NCBI GenBank assembly: GCA_934772045.1
Contig: CAKVMH010000001.1
Coordinates: 186,001 to 250,000, forward strand
Source of the DNA: an uncultured Clostridia bacterium
GTDB lineage: Bacteria; Bacillota; Clostridia; Christensenellales; UBA1242
Length of the DNA stretch: 64,000 bases
Reading direction: 5' to 3'
Positions 1-8,500 of this stretch are shown piece by piece; the first letter of the stretch is position 1; every line of letters starts with the position of its first letter. The notes below the pieces were generated by a model. That model ran no database searches and was not told where the DNA came from. It was given only the letters and a program-made list of their open reading frames with translations. The translations under genes and the position numbers were made by a program.

Positions 1-1152
1 CCCTAACGAACATATTGCCAAAACAGGTGTTAATGGGAAAAGCAAAAAGCCTGCGGTGGTGTTAAGAACCCTAAAACAATCCCCCGCAAATTTCTTTGCA
101 CTCGTTTCATAAATTTTGTTAGCCTTTTGTTTGTTATATGTAGGGTCGCCATTAAATTTACCATTATCCAACTCCATTTTAGCAGGTTGGAAAAGGTCAT
201 AAACTTTGTTTGTGCAAGCAAGGTCGTCAACGATAAGATAATCTTCAAAAGTGTAATGGTTATCATCAGCAAATCTCGCGCGTTCACCAGTGTCAAGGTA
301 AAAGTCGCGTAATTTATATTTCCCCAACTTATAATCATGCCTAAATTGTCCAACCAACGCGTCAACATAGGCTTTAAATTCATCATTTACATCATCAAAG
401 TTGTAATCTTTATTTTGCTGACGCAACACAACTGCAGTGTTGTATTTTTCACCATCAATGAGCGAGGTTTGCATAACAGCACAATCGTAAACCGACTTGT
501 TTACACGCACAAGTTTTTGTATGTTGTTGCGCTTAGTGATACGGAATTTTACACCACTTAAAATTATGGTTAATGAAGAATTTTCACTTTTAAAAATTTT
601 TTTATCCACAACCACATACTGCATACCCGAACTAAACTGGATTGAAAACAAATATGCGTCGAAGTTGGTGTTATTCAATGCGTAGTCATAACAAATAGGT
701 TGTAAATCAAGTTCGGCAACAAAAGCCCCATTTTCTGCCTTGCGGAAACAGTGCGGTTGCATATAGTCCGCCACATTTAAACTCACTTCCGGATAATGCG
801 ATGTGTTTTCATAAAGGTCAAGCACTTGCTGTTCTGTCAGTGGTTTCAGCGCAATAAAATCGTCACCACTTTGCAACATCAACTCTTGCCCAACAAATTT
901 TAAACAATTTCGGAACCTGTTTTCGTTCGGCTTCACGCAGAAAAGTTTTGTATCAATCGGTTTATGGTCATCAATGTTGCCACTATACAGTTTTTCAATA
1001 TTCACAAAGTAACTACGCCCGTTGATGTCGCGCACAAAAATATGGTCACCCCTGCGGGTGCTTGTCAATTCATATCTTCGGCTGATAATCATTTTTTTGT
1101 TGTTGATTTCAAGGTATTCCCTTGTAACCACAACACCATCAACAATCGACAT
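1..1152 (-). CDS. Hypothetical protein, 3' end beyond window edge
   Basis: The minus-strand frame is open from an ATG at 1152 to the window edge: 384 codons and no stop. A GGGG Shine-Dalgarno run lies just upstream of the ATG. The visible protein starts MSIVDGVVVTREYLEINNKK, is soluble and mixed in composition for about 360 residues, and reaches a hydrophobic stretch (TAGFLLFPLTPVLAICSLG) at the edge, which could be a first membrane segment. I recognise no family and no catalytic motif. The codon style matches the neighbours, so there is no sign of recent transfer. That it is a gene is clear from the length of the open frame and the ribosome site; its function is unknown. Confidence 0.75.
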   Translation of the reverse strand, partial: MSIVDGVVVTREYLEINNKKMIISRRYELTSTRRGDHIFVRDINGRSYFVNIEKLYSGNIDDHKPIDTKLFCVKPNENRFRNCLKFVGQELMLQSGDDFIALKPLTEQQVLDLYENTSHYPEVSLNVADYMQPHCFRKAENGAFVAELDLQPICYDYALNNTNFDAYLFSIQFSSGMQYVVVDKKIFKSENSSLTIILSGVKFRITKRNNIQKLVRVNKSVYDCAVMQTSLIDGEKYNTAVVLRQQNKDYNFDDVNDEFKAYVDALVGQFRHDYKLGKYKLRDFYLDTGERARFADDNHYTFEDYLIVDDLACTNKVYDLFQPAKMELDNGKFNGDPTYNKQKANKIYETSAKKFAGDCFRVLNTTAGFLLFPLTPVLAICSLG

Positions 1153-1627
1153 ATTTACCCCTAAACTACATCAATTTTGTTTTATCCTTTCAAAAAGAAA
1201 ATAAAATTTTATGCCAAATGTTTAATTGTAAAATTAACAAAATGCTTATAATTTATCTTGATTATAGCATAATCAGTTTTTTAAATCAATTTTAATTTAA
1301 TTAAATTAACAAAAATTTTTATTGTCTTAAAAATATTTTAAACTAATTAAATTTAATTTATTATTCCCAAATTCGGACATAAAAATATAAAAAATTATTT
1401 AAAAATTCAAAAATACCTTAAAATATAGCATTTTTCTGCTATTTTTTATAATTTTAATTTAATTTTTTAAATTTTTTAAATTTTGTTAAATATATTATGA
1501 ATTTAATTTTATTTAAAATTTGTCACAAGTGTTTTTTGAATTTCTTTTTTAAGTTCAAATGCAACTTTATCAAAAAGATTCCACCTTTAAAACTTTTCTT
1601 AAAAATGGTCGGTATGACGATTTTGAT
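1153..1627. other. AT-rich intergenic stretch, no gene seen
   Basis: Extremely AT-rich sequence with long A and T runs between the divergent partial gene and the first dispersed hairpin. It probably holds the promoter of the gene at 1152. The plus-strand frame at 1497-1733 has low-complexity composition and runs into the repeats, so I do not count it as a gene. Confidence 0.5.
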
Positions 1628-1731
1628 AAGCCTATTTATTTCGCTCTCACTCGTAAATACGGCTTGTTGTATTCAGAATAAACCAATTTACTTCGCTCTC
1701 GCTTGTAAATATGGTTTGTTGTATTCACAAT
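1628..1731 (+). repeat. Two tandem copies of dispersed hairpin repeat (R1, R2)
   Basis: Two adjacent imperfect palindromes of about 50 nt. Each has a left arm like AAACCAATTTA, a TTCGCT-containing loop, a right arm like TAAATATGGTTT, and a tail TTGTTGTATTCA. In the first copy the arm bases read AAGCC and GGCTT where the second has AAACC and GGTTT, so pairing is kept by paired changes. The same family recurs at 21698, 42269 (inverted), 43633, 44599 (three copies) and 56037. Confidence 0.8.
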
Positions 1732-1869
1732 AAAAAGCAAACGCATACTCTTTCAAAATTTTTAGTTGACAAAAGTTTAAATATGTTTTAAAATTAATAC
1801 AATTGTAAAAAATGTTTTACATCTTAATGAAAACATTATTACAAACATCTAAATAAAAACCATGACGGT

Positions 1870-2395
1870 GTGTCAAGTAGTACATCTGTTCCATCTTAGA
1901 GAAGTTGCCCTTAGGCTGTAAGGTAACCATGTTAAGCATTTGTATGAATTTCAGCACTCGAGTTGCTTTCCGGTAAAGGTATTAAACTGTTAAGGAAAGC
2001 CAGACAAAACTGTAAAAATGAAACAAGGTCGCAACACTTTTAAAAACTCATTTGTAAACGTTGTGGAGCAAATTAGCTAAGAAAAGCGTAATTTGGGCAC
2101 CCGAGCAAAGCCTAGCGTTAAGCGGGTTTGGTTGGGTAACGGAGCAATCGCTTTGTAAGGCTTACATTTGCGCAATGAAGTGGAGCAAATTAGCTAAAAG
2201 AAGCGTCATCTGGGCACCCGAGCAAAGCCTAGCGTTAAGCGGGTTTGATTGGGTAACGGAGCAATCGCTTTGTAAGGCTTACATTTGCGCAATGAAGTGG
2301 AGCAAATTAGCTATAAGAGGCGATTGCGACGAAGTTTGGTGGTACCACGAATTTTCGTCCAAGCAAATTAATTTATTGCTTGGGCTTTTTTATTG
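1870..2395 (+). ncRNA. T-box leader of pheST (phenylalanine-responsive)
   Basis: The T-box core GGTGGTACCACG lies at 2338-2349. It is followed by CGTCC and a terminator hairpin with a T tract, the usual antiterminator/terminator switch. The first gene downstream is pheS, so the expected effector is uncharged tRNA-Phe. A plausible Stem I lies around 1890-1990: an AGAGA-like motif near 1899, a candidate specifier TTC at 1950-1952 followed by A, and a GCTTTCC/GGAAAGC pairing. The leader is about 500 nt, longer than usual, because tandem 117-bp repeats separate Stem I from the T-box core. The exact start and Stem I fold are inferred. Confidence 0.8.
2064..2322 (+). repeat. 117-bp tandem direct repeat inside the T-box leader
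   Basis: The motif TGGAGCAAATTAGCTA recurs at 2064, 2181 and 2298, an exact 117-bp period. The first two units are nearly identical over their full length and the third is partial. Because 117 is divisible by three, a frame stays open across the array, but there is no ribosome-binding site and the region lies between T-box elements. I read it as a non-coding expansion of the leader. Confidence 0.9.
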
Positions 2396-2396
2396 T
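2358..2396 (+). terminator. T-box-controlled intrinsic terminator
   Basis: The stem CCAAGCAA / TTGCTTGG with an AT-rich loop is followed by a T run. It lies directly after the T-box core. Its left arm region (CGTCC) is the part expected to be captured by the antiterminator when uncharged tRNA binds. Confidence 0.85.
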
Positions 2397-2476
2397 TGTG
2401 AGCCATGTTTGACGCAACAGCAAAAAGTTTAGGAAAATTAATTTTAAAATGTCTACAAAAAGTAAAAGGAGTAAAT

Positions 2477-3499
2477 ATGCAAAACAAAATTAAAGAAATT
2501 TTAAGTTACGTTAAAGAAAAGGTTGAAGAAATTAAAACCAGTGTTAAATGCCAAGCATTGCGTGTTGAAGTTTTAGGTAAGTCCGGCAAGTTGACTGAGC
2601 TTTTCCGCTTCATGAAAGATGTGCCAAAAGAACAAAAACAAGAAATGGGGCAACTTTTAAACAAAGCGAAAACTGAAGCCGAGCAACTTATTGACGCAAA
2701 AGAAACCATACTTGCCGATGCTGAGCTGGAAGAAAAATTGATGAAAGAAAAAATCGATGTCACATTAGACACCAACACAGACGAAATTGGTGCGCTTCAC
2801 CCTGTAACAATTGATTTCATTAGAATGGGCGAAATTTTAACTGGTATGGGTTTCAGCCAAATTGACGGCCCTGAAATTGAGTTGGATAAATACAACTTTG
2901 AACTTGTCAATGTTCCAAAAGACCACCCTAGCCGTGACATGCAGGACAGTTTGTACATTACACCTGAAATTTTGATGCGTACACAAACAAGTAACACTCA
3001 ACCACGTGCTATGGAAAAAATTAAACCACCTTTTAAAGTGTTCAGTTTTGGGCGCGTGTTCCGTAAAGATGAAATTGACGCCACCCACACCCCAGCCTTC
3101 CACCAACTTGAAGGTATATATATTGATAAAAAGGTGTCACTTGCTGATTTAAAACATGACCTCAGCCTTATTTTGAAAAAATATTTAGGCGAAGCCACAA
3201 AAACAAAATTTAGGGCAAGTTTCTTCCCTTTCACTGAACCAAGTGTTGAAGTTGATGCTGAATGTAATGTTTGCAAAGGTAAAGGTTGCCCAGCATGTAA
3301 AGGCGCTGGACAATATGAAATTTTGGGTGCAGGCATGATCCACCCACACGTTTTGGAAATGAATGGCATCGACCCTAATGAGTATAGCGGTTACGCATTC
3401 GGTTTTGGCTTTGACCGTTTCCCAAAAATGCGTTACAAAATTCCAAATGCAAAAGTTATGTTCGAAAACGACATAAGGTTTATAGAGCAGTTCAAATAG
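2477..3499 (+). CDS. pheS: Phenylalanyl-tRNA synthetase alpha subunit
   Basis: PheS is the catalytic subunit of the cytoplasmic alpha2beta2 enzyme that charges tRNA-Phe. The 340-residue length is typical. Residues 1-80 form the N-terminal coiled coil. The class II core follows: motif 2 around FSFGRVFRKDEIDATHTPAF and motif 3 GYAFGFGFDRF near the C-terminus. A Cys-rich insert (CNVCKGKGCPACKG) resembles a zinc knuckle seen in some PheS proteins. The start at 2477 is chosen because AAAGGAG precedes it by a normal spacing; the longer frame from 2405 lacks a ribosome site and begins in the T-box terminator tail. The gene is followed by pheT and controlled by the upstream T-box. Confidence 0.97.
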   Translation: MQNKIKEILSYVKEKVEEIKTSVKCQALRVEVLGKSGKLTELFRFMKDVPKEQKQEMGQLLNKAKTEAEQLIDAKETILADAELEEKLMKEKIDVTLDTNTDEIGALHPVTIDFIRMGEILTGMGFSQIDGPEIELDKYNFELVNVPKDHPSRDMQDSLYITPEILMRTQTSNTQPRAMEKIKPPFKVFSFGRVFRKDEIDATHTPAFHQLEGIYIDKKVSLADLKHDLSLILKKYLGEATKTKFRASFFPFTEPSVEVDAECNVCKGKGCPACKGAGQYEILGAGMIHPHVLEMNGIDPNEYSGYAFGFGFDRFPKMRYKIPNAKVMFENDIRFIEQFK

Positions 3500-3560
3500 A
3501 ATATTTGAAATGATTTTAAACCTTATGGAAGTTTCATCGTATTGTCAAATACGATTGTAC

Positions 3561-3674
3561 GATGTGAGATTTATTGAACAATTCAAGTAATTGAATTTTC
3601 AAGAAAACGAATAGAAGTTTATTGTTTCGCCAGAAACAACAAACAAAAGAAGGTTTATAGAGCAGTTTAAATAA
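3561..3674 (+). pseudogene. Two relics of the pheS 3' end between pheS and pheT
   Basis: pheS ends with codons for DIRFIEQFK and a stop (3470-3499). At 3561-3590 a 30-nt stretch encodes DVRFIEQFK and a stop, and at 3648-3674 another encodes RRFIEQFK and a stop. The copies differ from pheS mostly at synonymous third positions (TTC/TTT, AAG/AAA, ATA/ATT, GAG/GAA, CAG/CAA, AGG/AGA). The protein-level conservation argues that they come from diverged pheS genes and are not simple local duplications. Confidence 0.8.
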
Positions 3675-3690
3675 CAATAAGGAGAAGAAA

Positions 3691-6066
3691 ATGAAAGTAT
3701 TATTATCATGGATTAATGATTATGTAGACACCAGTGATATTGAATTAAAAACTCTTGTTAAAGGCTTGACCGACGCAGGTTTTGAAGTTGAAGAGGTTTT
3801 TGATAAATCAAAAGGGCTTGACCATGTTGTGGTTGCAAAAATAACCGAAATAACTCGTCACCCAAACGCAGACAAATTAGTTGTTTGCCAATGCGATTAT
3901 GGTTTTAACAAAACACAAATAGTGACCCACGCAACAAACATGAAAGTTGGCGACAATGTTGCTTTGGCTCTTGATGGTGCAAATTTGCCTTGTGGTGTGG
4001 GCATTAAAAACGGTGAATTACGCGGAGTTGTAAGCAATGGTATGTTCTGCGGTGGTGACGAATTAGGCATTAACGACAGCATTTACCCAGGCGCAAGCGT
4101 TGACGGTTTGCTTATTTTAGCACCTAATTGCGTGCCTGGCACGCCAGTTGCAAATGTGCTTGGTTTGAATGAAGTTGTGTTAGACGTGAATGTGTTGCCT
4201 AACCGTGCAGATTGCAATTCAATTTATGCCATTGCTAAAGAAATAGGTGCAATTTTCGACCGCCCAGTTAAGCCACTCGATTTAACTTACACTGCGGTTG
4301 GCAACAAAAAAGTGGACATTCAAGTTGACGCCACTGACCTTTGCCCAAGATATGAAAGTGTTGTGGTTGAAAATGTGAAAAACGGGGCTAGCCCAGCATG
4401 GATGCAAAAACGCTTAACTTTGCTTGACCACACACCTCACTCACTTTTTGTGGATATAACAAACTATGTTTTGTTGGAAGTTGGGCAACCTATGCACGCA
4501 TTTGATTTAAGCAAAATAAAAGGCAACAAAATTATTGTTCGTCGTGCAAAAATGGGCGAAAAACTTTTAGCATTAGACGAAAAGGAACATGAATTAACCA
4601 GCGAAAACCTTGTGATTGCCAACGCAAATGAACCAATGGTCATTGCTGGCATTATGGGCGGAATGGAATCTGGCACATACGAAACCACAAGTTCAGTTAT
4701 GCTTGAAAGTGCAAATTTCCATTTTGCGAATATCCGTAGGTCTGCCCACGCGTTGGGTATGCTTAGCGACAGTAGCATTCGTTACAGCAAAGGCGTGAAT
4801 GTTGAAAACACTGAAATTGGTTTAAAACGTGCGTTAAATATCATAACCAAACTTAACGCTGGCGAGATTTCAAAAGAAATTGTAGATGTACACACCGCCC
4901 TTCCAGCACAAAGGACAGTTGAAAGCAGTGTCACACGCATCAACGAGCGTTTAGGCCTTGAAATTCCAGCGGAAGAAATGGTGCGCATATTAAATAAACT
5001 TGACATCAAAACAACCGCAACAGCTGACAAACTTGTTTCCTTAATCCCACAAGAACGCACAGATATTGAACGCGAATGTGACATTTGCGAAGAAGTTGGA
5101 CGCATTTATGGCTTAGACAAAGTGAGCATTGAAAGCAACACAGCAACAGATTTCCACACTGTTGGTGAATTGACTGTGGAACAAAAGAACATTAACAAAC
5201 TTAAAGTAAACAGCGCGCTGTGTGGTTTTGATGAAACCCTTACTTGGCAATTTGGTAGCCCAAAAACAATACAAAATGCTGGTTTAAAACTTGAAAACCA
5301 CATTGTGATTGCCAACCCAATTGGGCAAGATTACAGCGTGGTGCGCACAAGCCTTATGCCGGGCATGTTGAACACAATAAGTTTCAATTTAAAACAAGGC
5401 AATAAAGATTTGAAGCTGTTTGAATTGGCACGCGTGTTTATCCCTAAACAATTGCCTTTAACTGAATTGCCAGATGAACACAACAACCTTGTTTTGAGTT
5501 TGACTGGGAATTACGATTTTTATAACTTGAAAAACCGTTTAAATAAAATTATGGCAAGCATCGGTGTCACGCTTGAATATAGACAAGCACAAAACCATAT
5601 GTTCCACCCAGGCATTTGTGCGGACATTTATTTATACAACCGCAAAATCGGTGAAATTGGCGAAGTGCACCCAACGATTTTAAAGAATTTCGACATCAAC
5701 CAAAAAGTTTACATGGCAGAAATTAATTTAAGCAATGTAATTTGCCGTTTAAATGACCGCCACACAGGCAACGCACCGGACAAATTGCCAAACATCAGCC
5801 GTGACCTTGCAATTGTTGTTGACCGCGACACCCCTGCTGGCGACATTATTAAAACCGCACTAAAAGCCGACAAACAAAACATTGTTGGCGCAAAAGTGTT
5901 CGATGTTTATGTTGCAGACAGTTTAGGCGAAAATAAAAAGAGCGTGGCATTCAGTTTAGATATTCGTCAAGGTGACAAACCATTAACCGAAACCGACATC
6001 ACTGAGATTGTTAACCGCGTGTTGCAAGCAGAAATTTCCACATTTAAAGCAGTTCTTCGTGCATAA
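3691..6066 (+). CDS. pheT: Phenylalanyl-tRNA synthetase beta subunit
   Basis: PheT is the structural, tRNA-binding and editing subunit that pairs with PheS. The 791-residue length is normal. Residues about 40-150 form the EMAP/OB tRNA-binding domain (HPNADKLVVCQCDYG). The B3/B4 editing region, a B5 domain and the catalytic-like core follow. The C-terminus carries the FDX-ACB domain (LPNISRDLAIVVDRDTPAGD). The start has a good AAGGAG site just upstream. It is cotranscribed with pheS; the 190-bp gap holds the pheS relics. A strong terminator follows. Confidence 0.97.
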   Translation: MKVLLSWINDYVDTSDIELKTLVKGLTDAGFEVEEVFDKSKGLDHVVVAKITEITRHPNADKLVVCQCDYGFNKTQIVTHATNMKVGDNVALALDGANLPCGVGIKNGELRGVVSNGMFCGGDELGINDSIYPGASVDGLLILAPNCVPGTPVANVLGLNEVVLDVNVLPNRADCNSIYAIAKEIGAIFDRPVKPLDLTYTAVGNKKVDIQVDATDLCPRYESVVVENVKNGASPAWMQKRLTLLDHTPHSLFVDITNYVLLEVGQPMHAFDLSKIKGNKIIVRRAKMGEKLLALDEKEHELTSENLVIANANEPMVIAGIMGGMESGTYETTSSVMLESANFHFANIRRSAHALGMLSDSSIRYSKGVNVENTEIGLKRALNIITKLNAGEISKEIVDVHTALPAQRTVESSVTRINERLGLEIPAEEMVRILNKLDIKTTATADKLVSLIPQERTDIERECDICEEVGRIYGLDKVSIESNTATDFHTVGELTVEQKNINKLKVNSALCGFDETLTWQFGSPKTIQNAGLKLENHIVIANPIGQDYSVVRTSLMPGMLNTISFNLKQGNKDLKLFELARVFIPKQLPLTELPDEHNNLVLSLTGNYDFYNLKNRLNKIMASIGVTLEYRQAQNHMFHPGICADIYLYNRKIGEIGEVHPTILKNFDINQKVYMAEINLSNVICRLNDRHTGNAPDKLPNISRDLAIVVDRDTPAGDIIKTALKADKQNIVGAKVFDVYVADSLGENKKSVAFSLDIRQGDKPLTETDITEIVNRVLQAEISTFKAVLRA

Positions 6067-6084
6067 CTAAATTAACTTATCCAC

Positions 6085-6115
6085 AAAAAATACACCAGCA
6101 ATGGTGTATTTTTTT
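6085..6115 (+). terminator. Intrinsic terminator after pheT (bidirectional)
   Basis: The stem AATACACC / GGTGTATT with a 6-nt loop is flanked by A and T runs. It works on the plus strand for pheST and could also end the convergent gerA operon. A sequence matching a DnaA box (TTATCCACA, 6077-6085) sits just before it, which may be chance. Confidence 0.85.
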
Positions 6116-6171
6116 ATTGTATATAACAACTAAATGATTTTTATAAGAAAATTTTTTATTAACATCGCACT

Positions 6172-7410
6172 TTAATAAGCACTTTCGATTGTAACATTCA
6201 TTTCAAAATTGACACCTTGAAGGTAGTTGTCCTTGCCAACTTCATTTAAATATTCTTTAAATTGTTTGTTTTTAAAGCAGTTAAAATTTTGGTAAACTTG
6301 AAGCAAATCCAAATTAGAAGTTTTACACAATTCCACTGCGTCGTTCAACTCTGTTTCAACATGGGTTTTTATTTTTGAAAGCAAGGCATCGGTATAAAAT
6401 TCTTTGTTACGGCGCATAAACGAAGATTTTTGTTGATTTTGAACAATCTCTTCAATATACATGGTTAAAGTTAAATCTAACTTGAAATTTGGTTTGCCGT
6501 CAACAAAACTTACCTTTATTTTTGGCTTTGTTTTTGTGATGTTCATAACAACGGTTGCGTCGTTGTACAATTTGTCGGTAACATTGTTGATGATTAAAAT
6601 GCCTTTATAATCTTTGTTGTCGAAAAGGTTTATATTTTTGTTTGTTTCGTAGTCAATTTCCATTTGCTTTTTGCCGAACTTGAAAATGCCTATTGTGCCG
6701 TCGTTAGATAAATACAACTTCTTTTCCTGCCCGCCTTGTGCAGATTGTCCGCTTTGCGCGCTTGAACTGTCACTGCTTTGCGCTTGCACTTCTATTGCGT
6801 TGTCTGTTTCTTCGGTTTGAACCGTCATTTTGGGCAACATTCCTATACCGATATCGCTAAAATAACCGCGATAAAAGTTGTCAATTGTGCTGTCCTGTGA
6901 AAGAATATATTGTTTATCAAAGTTGATAACTTGCTCAATTTTTAACTGTTTTTCGGTGTATAAGCTTTTCATTGCGTCACTGAAATCTTTTATATCTCCA
7001 CCGAAATTAACAAGCATTGCATTTCGGCTGACTTTTTTAAGCCTTACCATGAAGTCCAGCGCACTTATTATGCCTTTACCGCAAAGGGTATCGCCAAAAG
7101 CCATTATTTCACATTGTGAAAACCCCATTTCCTTACCGATTGAAAGAGAAATGGTGTCCATTGCGTCGCCCAAAGTTTCGCCAACCGCATAGTAAAAATT
7201 GTATGTTGGTTTTTTGCCTTCACCTGGGGCTAGCACGCTTGCGCTTAATGAGAATTGGTCATCCACAACATCTACGCATATTAATGTAACTAAAGCTTCT
7301 GTTTGGCTCATGGCTGGTTTAGTAAATTCTGGAATTGTCACAATAAGCAACAAAACGAATAACCAAATTGCCAACTTCCTTGGGCTGAAAACTGATTTAA
7401 CTTTTTGCAT
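6172..7410 (-). CDS. gerAC: Ger(x)C family spore germination protein
   Basis: C subunit of a GerA-type germinant receptor in the spore inner membrane, which senses nutrients and triggers germination. The 412-residue protein has one N-terminal hydrophobic segment (residues about 12-30) and the mixed Ger(x)C ectodomain. A Ser/Gln-rich linker (about residues 210-230) interrupts it. Family members are normally lipoproteins; here no Cys follows the hydrophobic segment (it reads TIPEFTKPAMSQ), so the protein would be anchored by an uncleaved signal. It overlaps the end of gerAB by 14 bp as the last gene of the gerAA-gerAB-gerAC operon. Confidence 0.9.
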   Translation of the reverse strand: MQKVKSVFSPRKLAIWLFVLLLIVTIPEFTKPAMSQTEALVTLICVDVVDDQFSLSASVLAPGEGKKPTYNFYYAVGETLGDAMDTISLSIGKEMGFSQCEIMAFGDTLCGKGIISALDFMVRLKKVSRNAMLVNFGGDIKDFSDAMKSLYTEKQLKIEQVINFDKQYILSQDSTIDNFYRGYFSDIGIGMLPKMTVQTEETDNAIEVQAQSSDSSSAQSGQSAQGGQEKKLYLSNDGTIGIFKFGKKQMEIDYETNKNINLFDNKDYKGILIINNVTDKLYNDATVVMNITKTKPKIKVSFVDGKPNFKLDLTLTMYIEEIVQNQQKSSFMRRNKEFYTDALLSKIKTHVETELNDAVELCKTSNLDLLQVYQNFNCFKNKQFKEYLNEVGKDNYLQGVNFEMNVTIESAY

Positions 7411-8500
7411 TTTCCACCCCTTTTACCTTAACTGCATGTCCATGGAATACGTTTGCCAAAATTAAAATCAACGGCAGGATATAACTTGCAACGATTGATA
7501 TCCAACTTGTTATTGGGTTATAAAATATGGCTTCTGGCTCAATTGTCTTTGTGCCCCAAATGCCCCAAAACACAATGTATGCGTCAAGCACAAGCACGCC
7601 AACCACAGTAGATTTAATGTTGAATAAATGTAAGAAGGTATGCACCATACAAAATGAATACAGCGCAAAACTTATGATTTGTGCAACAATCCACAAACTT
7701 ACCACAAGCCAAGACAATTCCCCAACGCTGGAGCGCGAGCCGTTAAACTGCGACACATCACTAATGCAAAATTGGTGTGTTGGGCTTGTTACGCCAAACA
7801 GACCATAAAACACAAAATATAAAAGCATTGTAACGCCGATTGCAACTAGCATGAATGAAATGAGTGTGCGTTTTTTTGCGTCTTTAAATTCAACATAACC
7901 GTAAATCGAAAGCAGGAATGTCGACGACCCAAACCATGACACATATTTAAACCCTGCACTCAAAACTGGCTGAACTCCGTCTTCAAACATAGGCAAAAAG
8001 GCAGTTATCTCAACACCAGCGAACGCTTTGACCGCAATGTAAACACAAGCAAACAAAATTGGTAGCCAGAAAAATTCAAACATTCGTGAAATGTTCCTTA
8101 TGCCTTTGTAAACCATAAACCCAACAACTGCCATAAGTGGCACACCATAATAGAACCACGAAAATTCTTCGTAAAAATTTTGGATAATGAAAAGTTCAAG
8201 CCCTTTGCCTATAATTGCCAAAACAATGGCATAGAACACAACCAAAACCGCCAAAACAATTTTTGCAAACACGACGCCAACAGTGTCTTTTAAAAATTCA
8301 TAAAAGTTTTTGCTTTTGTTTTTTTGCATTAAACTTGCAAGCATCAGTGCAAAAACAAAATCCACCAACATCAAAGCAATCGGCACAACCCAGCCCATGT
8401 TTTTTGCGTCTTCATAAAGTAACCCTGGCAAAGCCATAAGTTTTACAGCAATAAAACTCATCATAACCGCAATGGACATCTGCCTATAACTAATTTTCAT
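7397..8500 (-). CDS. gerAB: GerAB/Ycf-type spore germination permease subunit
   Basis: B subunit of the GerA receptor, an integral membrane protein related to amino-acid permeases that binds the germinant. The 367-residue protein has about ten hydrophobic segments. The start at ATG 8500 (MKISYRQMS) is preferred over the longer frame from 8539 because a GGAGG ribosome site lies just before it. The ATG overlaps the gerAA stop (8490-8492) by 11 bp, so translation is probably coupled. The 3' end overlaps gerAC. Expression in the forespore is expected from the family; I cannot verify it here. Confidence 0.92.
   Translation of the reverse strand: MKISYRQMSIAVMMSFIAVKLMALPGLLYEDAKNMGWVVPIALMLVDFVFALMLASLMQKNKSKNFYEFLKDTVGVVFAKIVLAVLVVFYAIVLAIIGKGLELFIIQNFYEEFSWFYYGVPLMAVVGFMVYKGIRNISRMFEFFWLPILFACVYIAVKAFAGVEITAFLPMFEDGVQPVLSAGFKYVSWFGSSTFLLSIYGYVEFKDAKKRTLISFMLVAIGVTMLLYFVFYGLFGVTSPTHQFCISDVSQFNGSRSSVGELSWLVVSLWIVAQIISFALYSFCMVHTFLHLFNIKSTVVGVLVLDAYIVFWGIWGTKTIEPEAIFYNPITSWISIVASYILPLILILANVFHGHAVKVKGVENAKS

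Noticed and set aside
30..386. 118-codon minus-strand frame
   Set aside because: Out-of-frame shadow of the large partial gene that covers 1-1152 on the same strand.
1497..1733. 78-codon plus-strand frame
   Set aside because: Low-complexity AT-rich translation that runs into two dispersed hairpins; no ribosome site.
2064..2322. Similarity of the 117-bp repeat (minus strand GATTGCTCCGTTACCC) to the tRNA-linked element (GATTGCTCCTCTATCCC)
   Set aside because: The P1 partner strand CAATC is not present in the repeat, so the match is probably chance, though worth a covariance-model test.
2061..2432. Open frame of 123 codons with three 39-residue repeats
   Set aside because: It lies inside the T-box leader, has no ribosome site, and stays open only because the 117-bp repeat length is divisible by three.
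6077..6085. DnaA box after pheT
   Set aside because: A single isolated site far from the origin; likely chance in AT-rich DNA.
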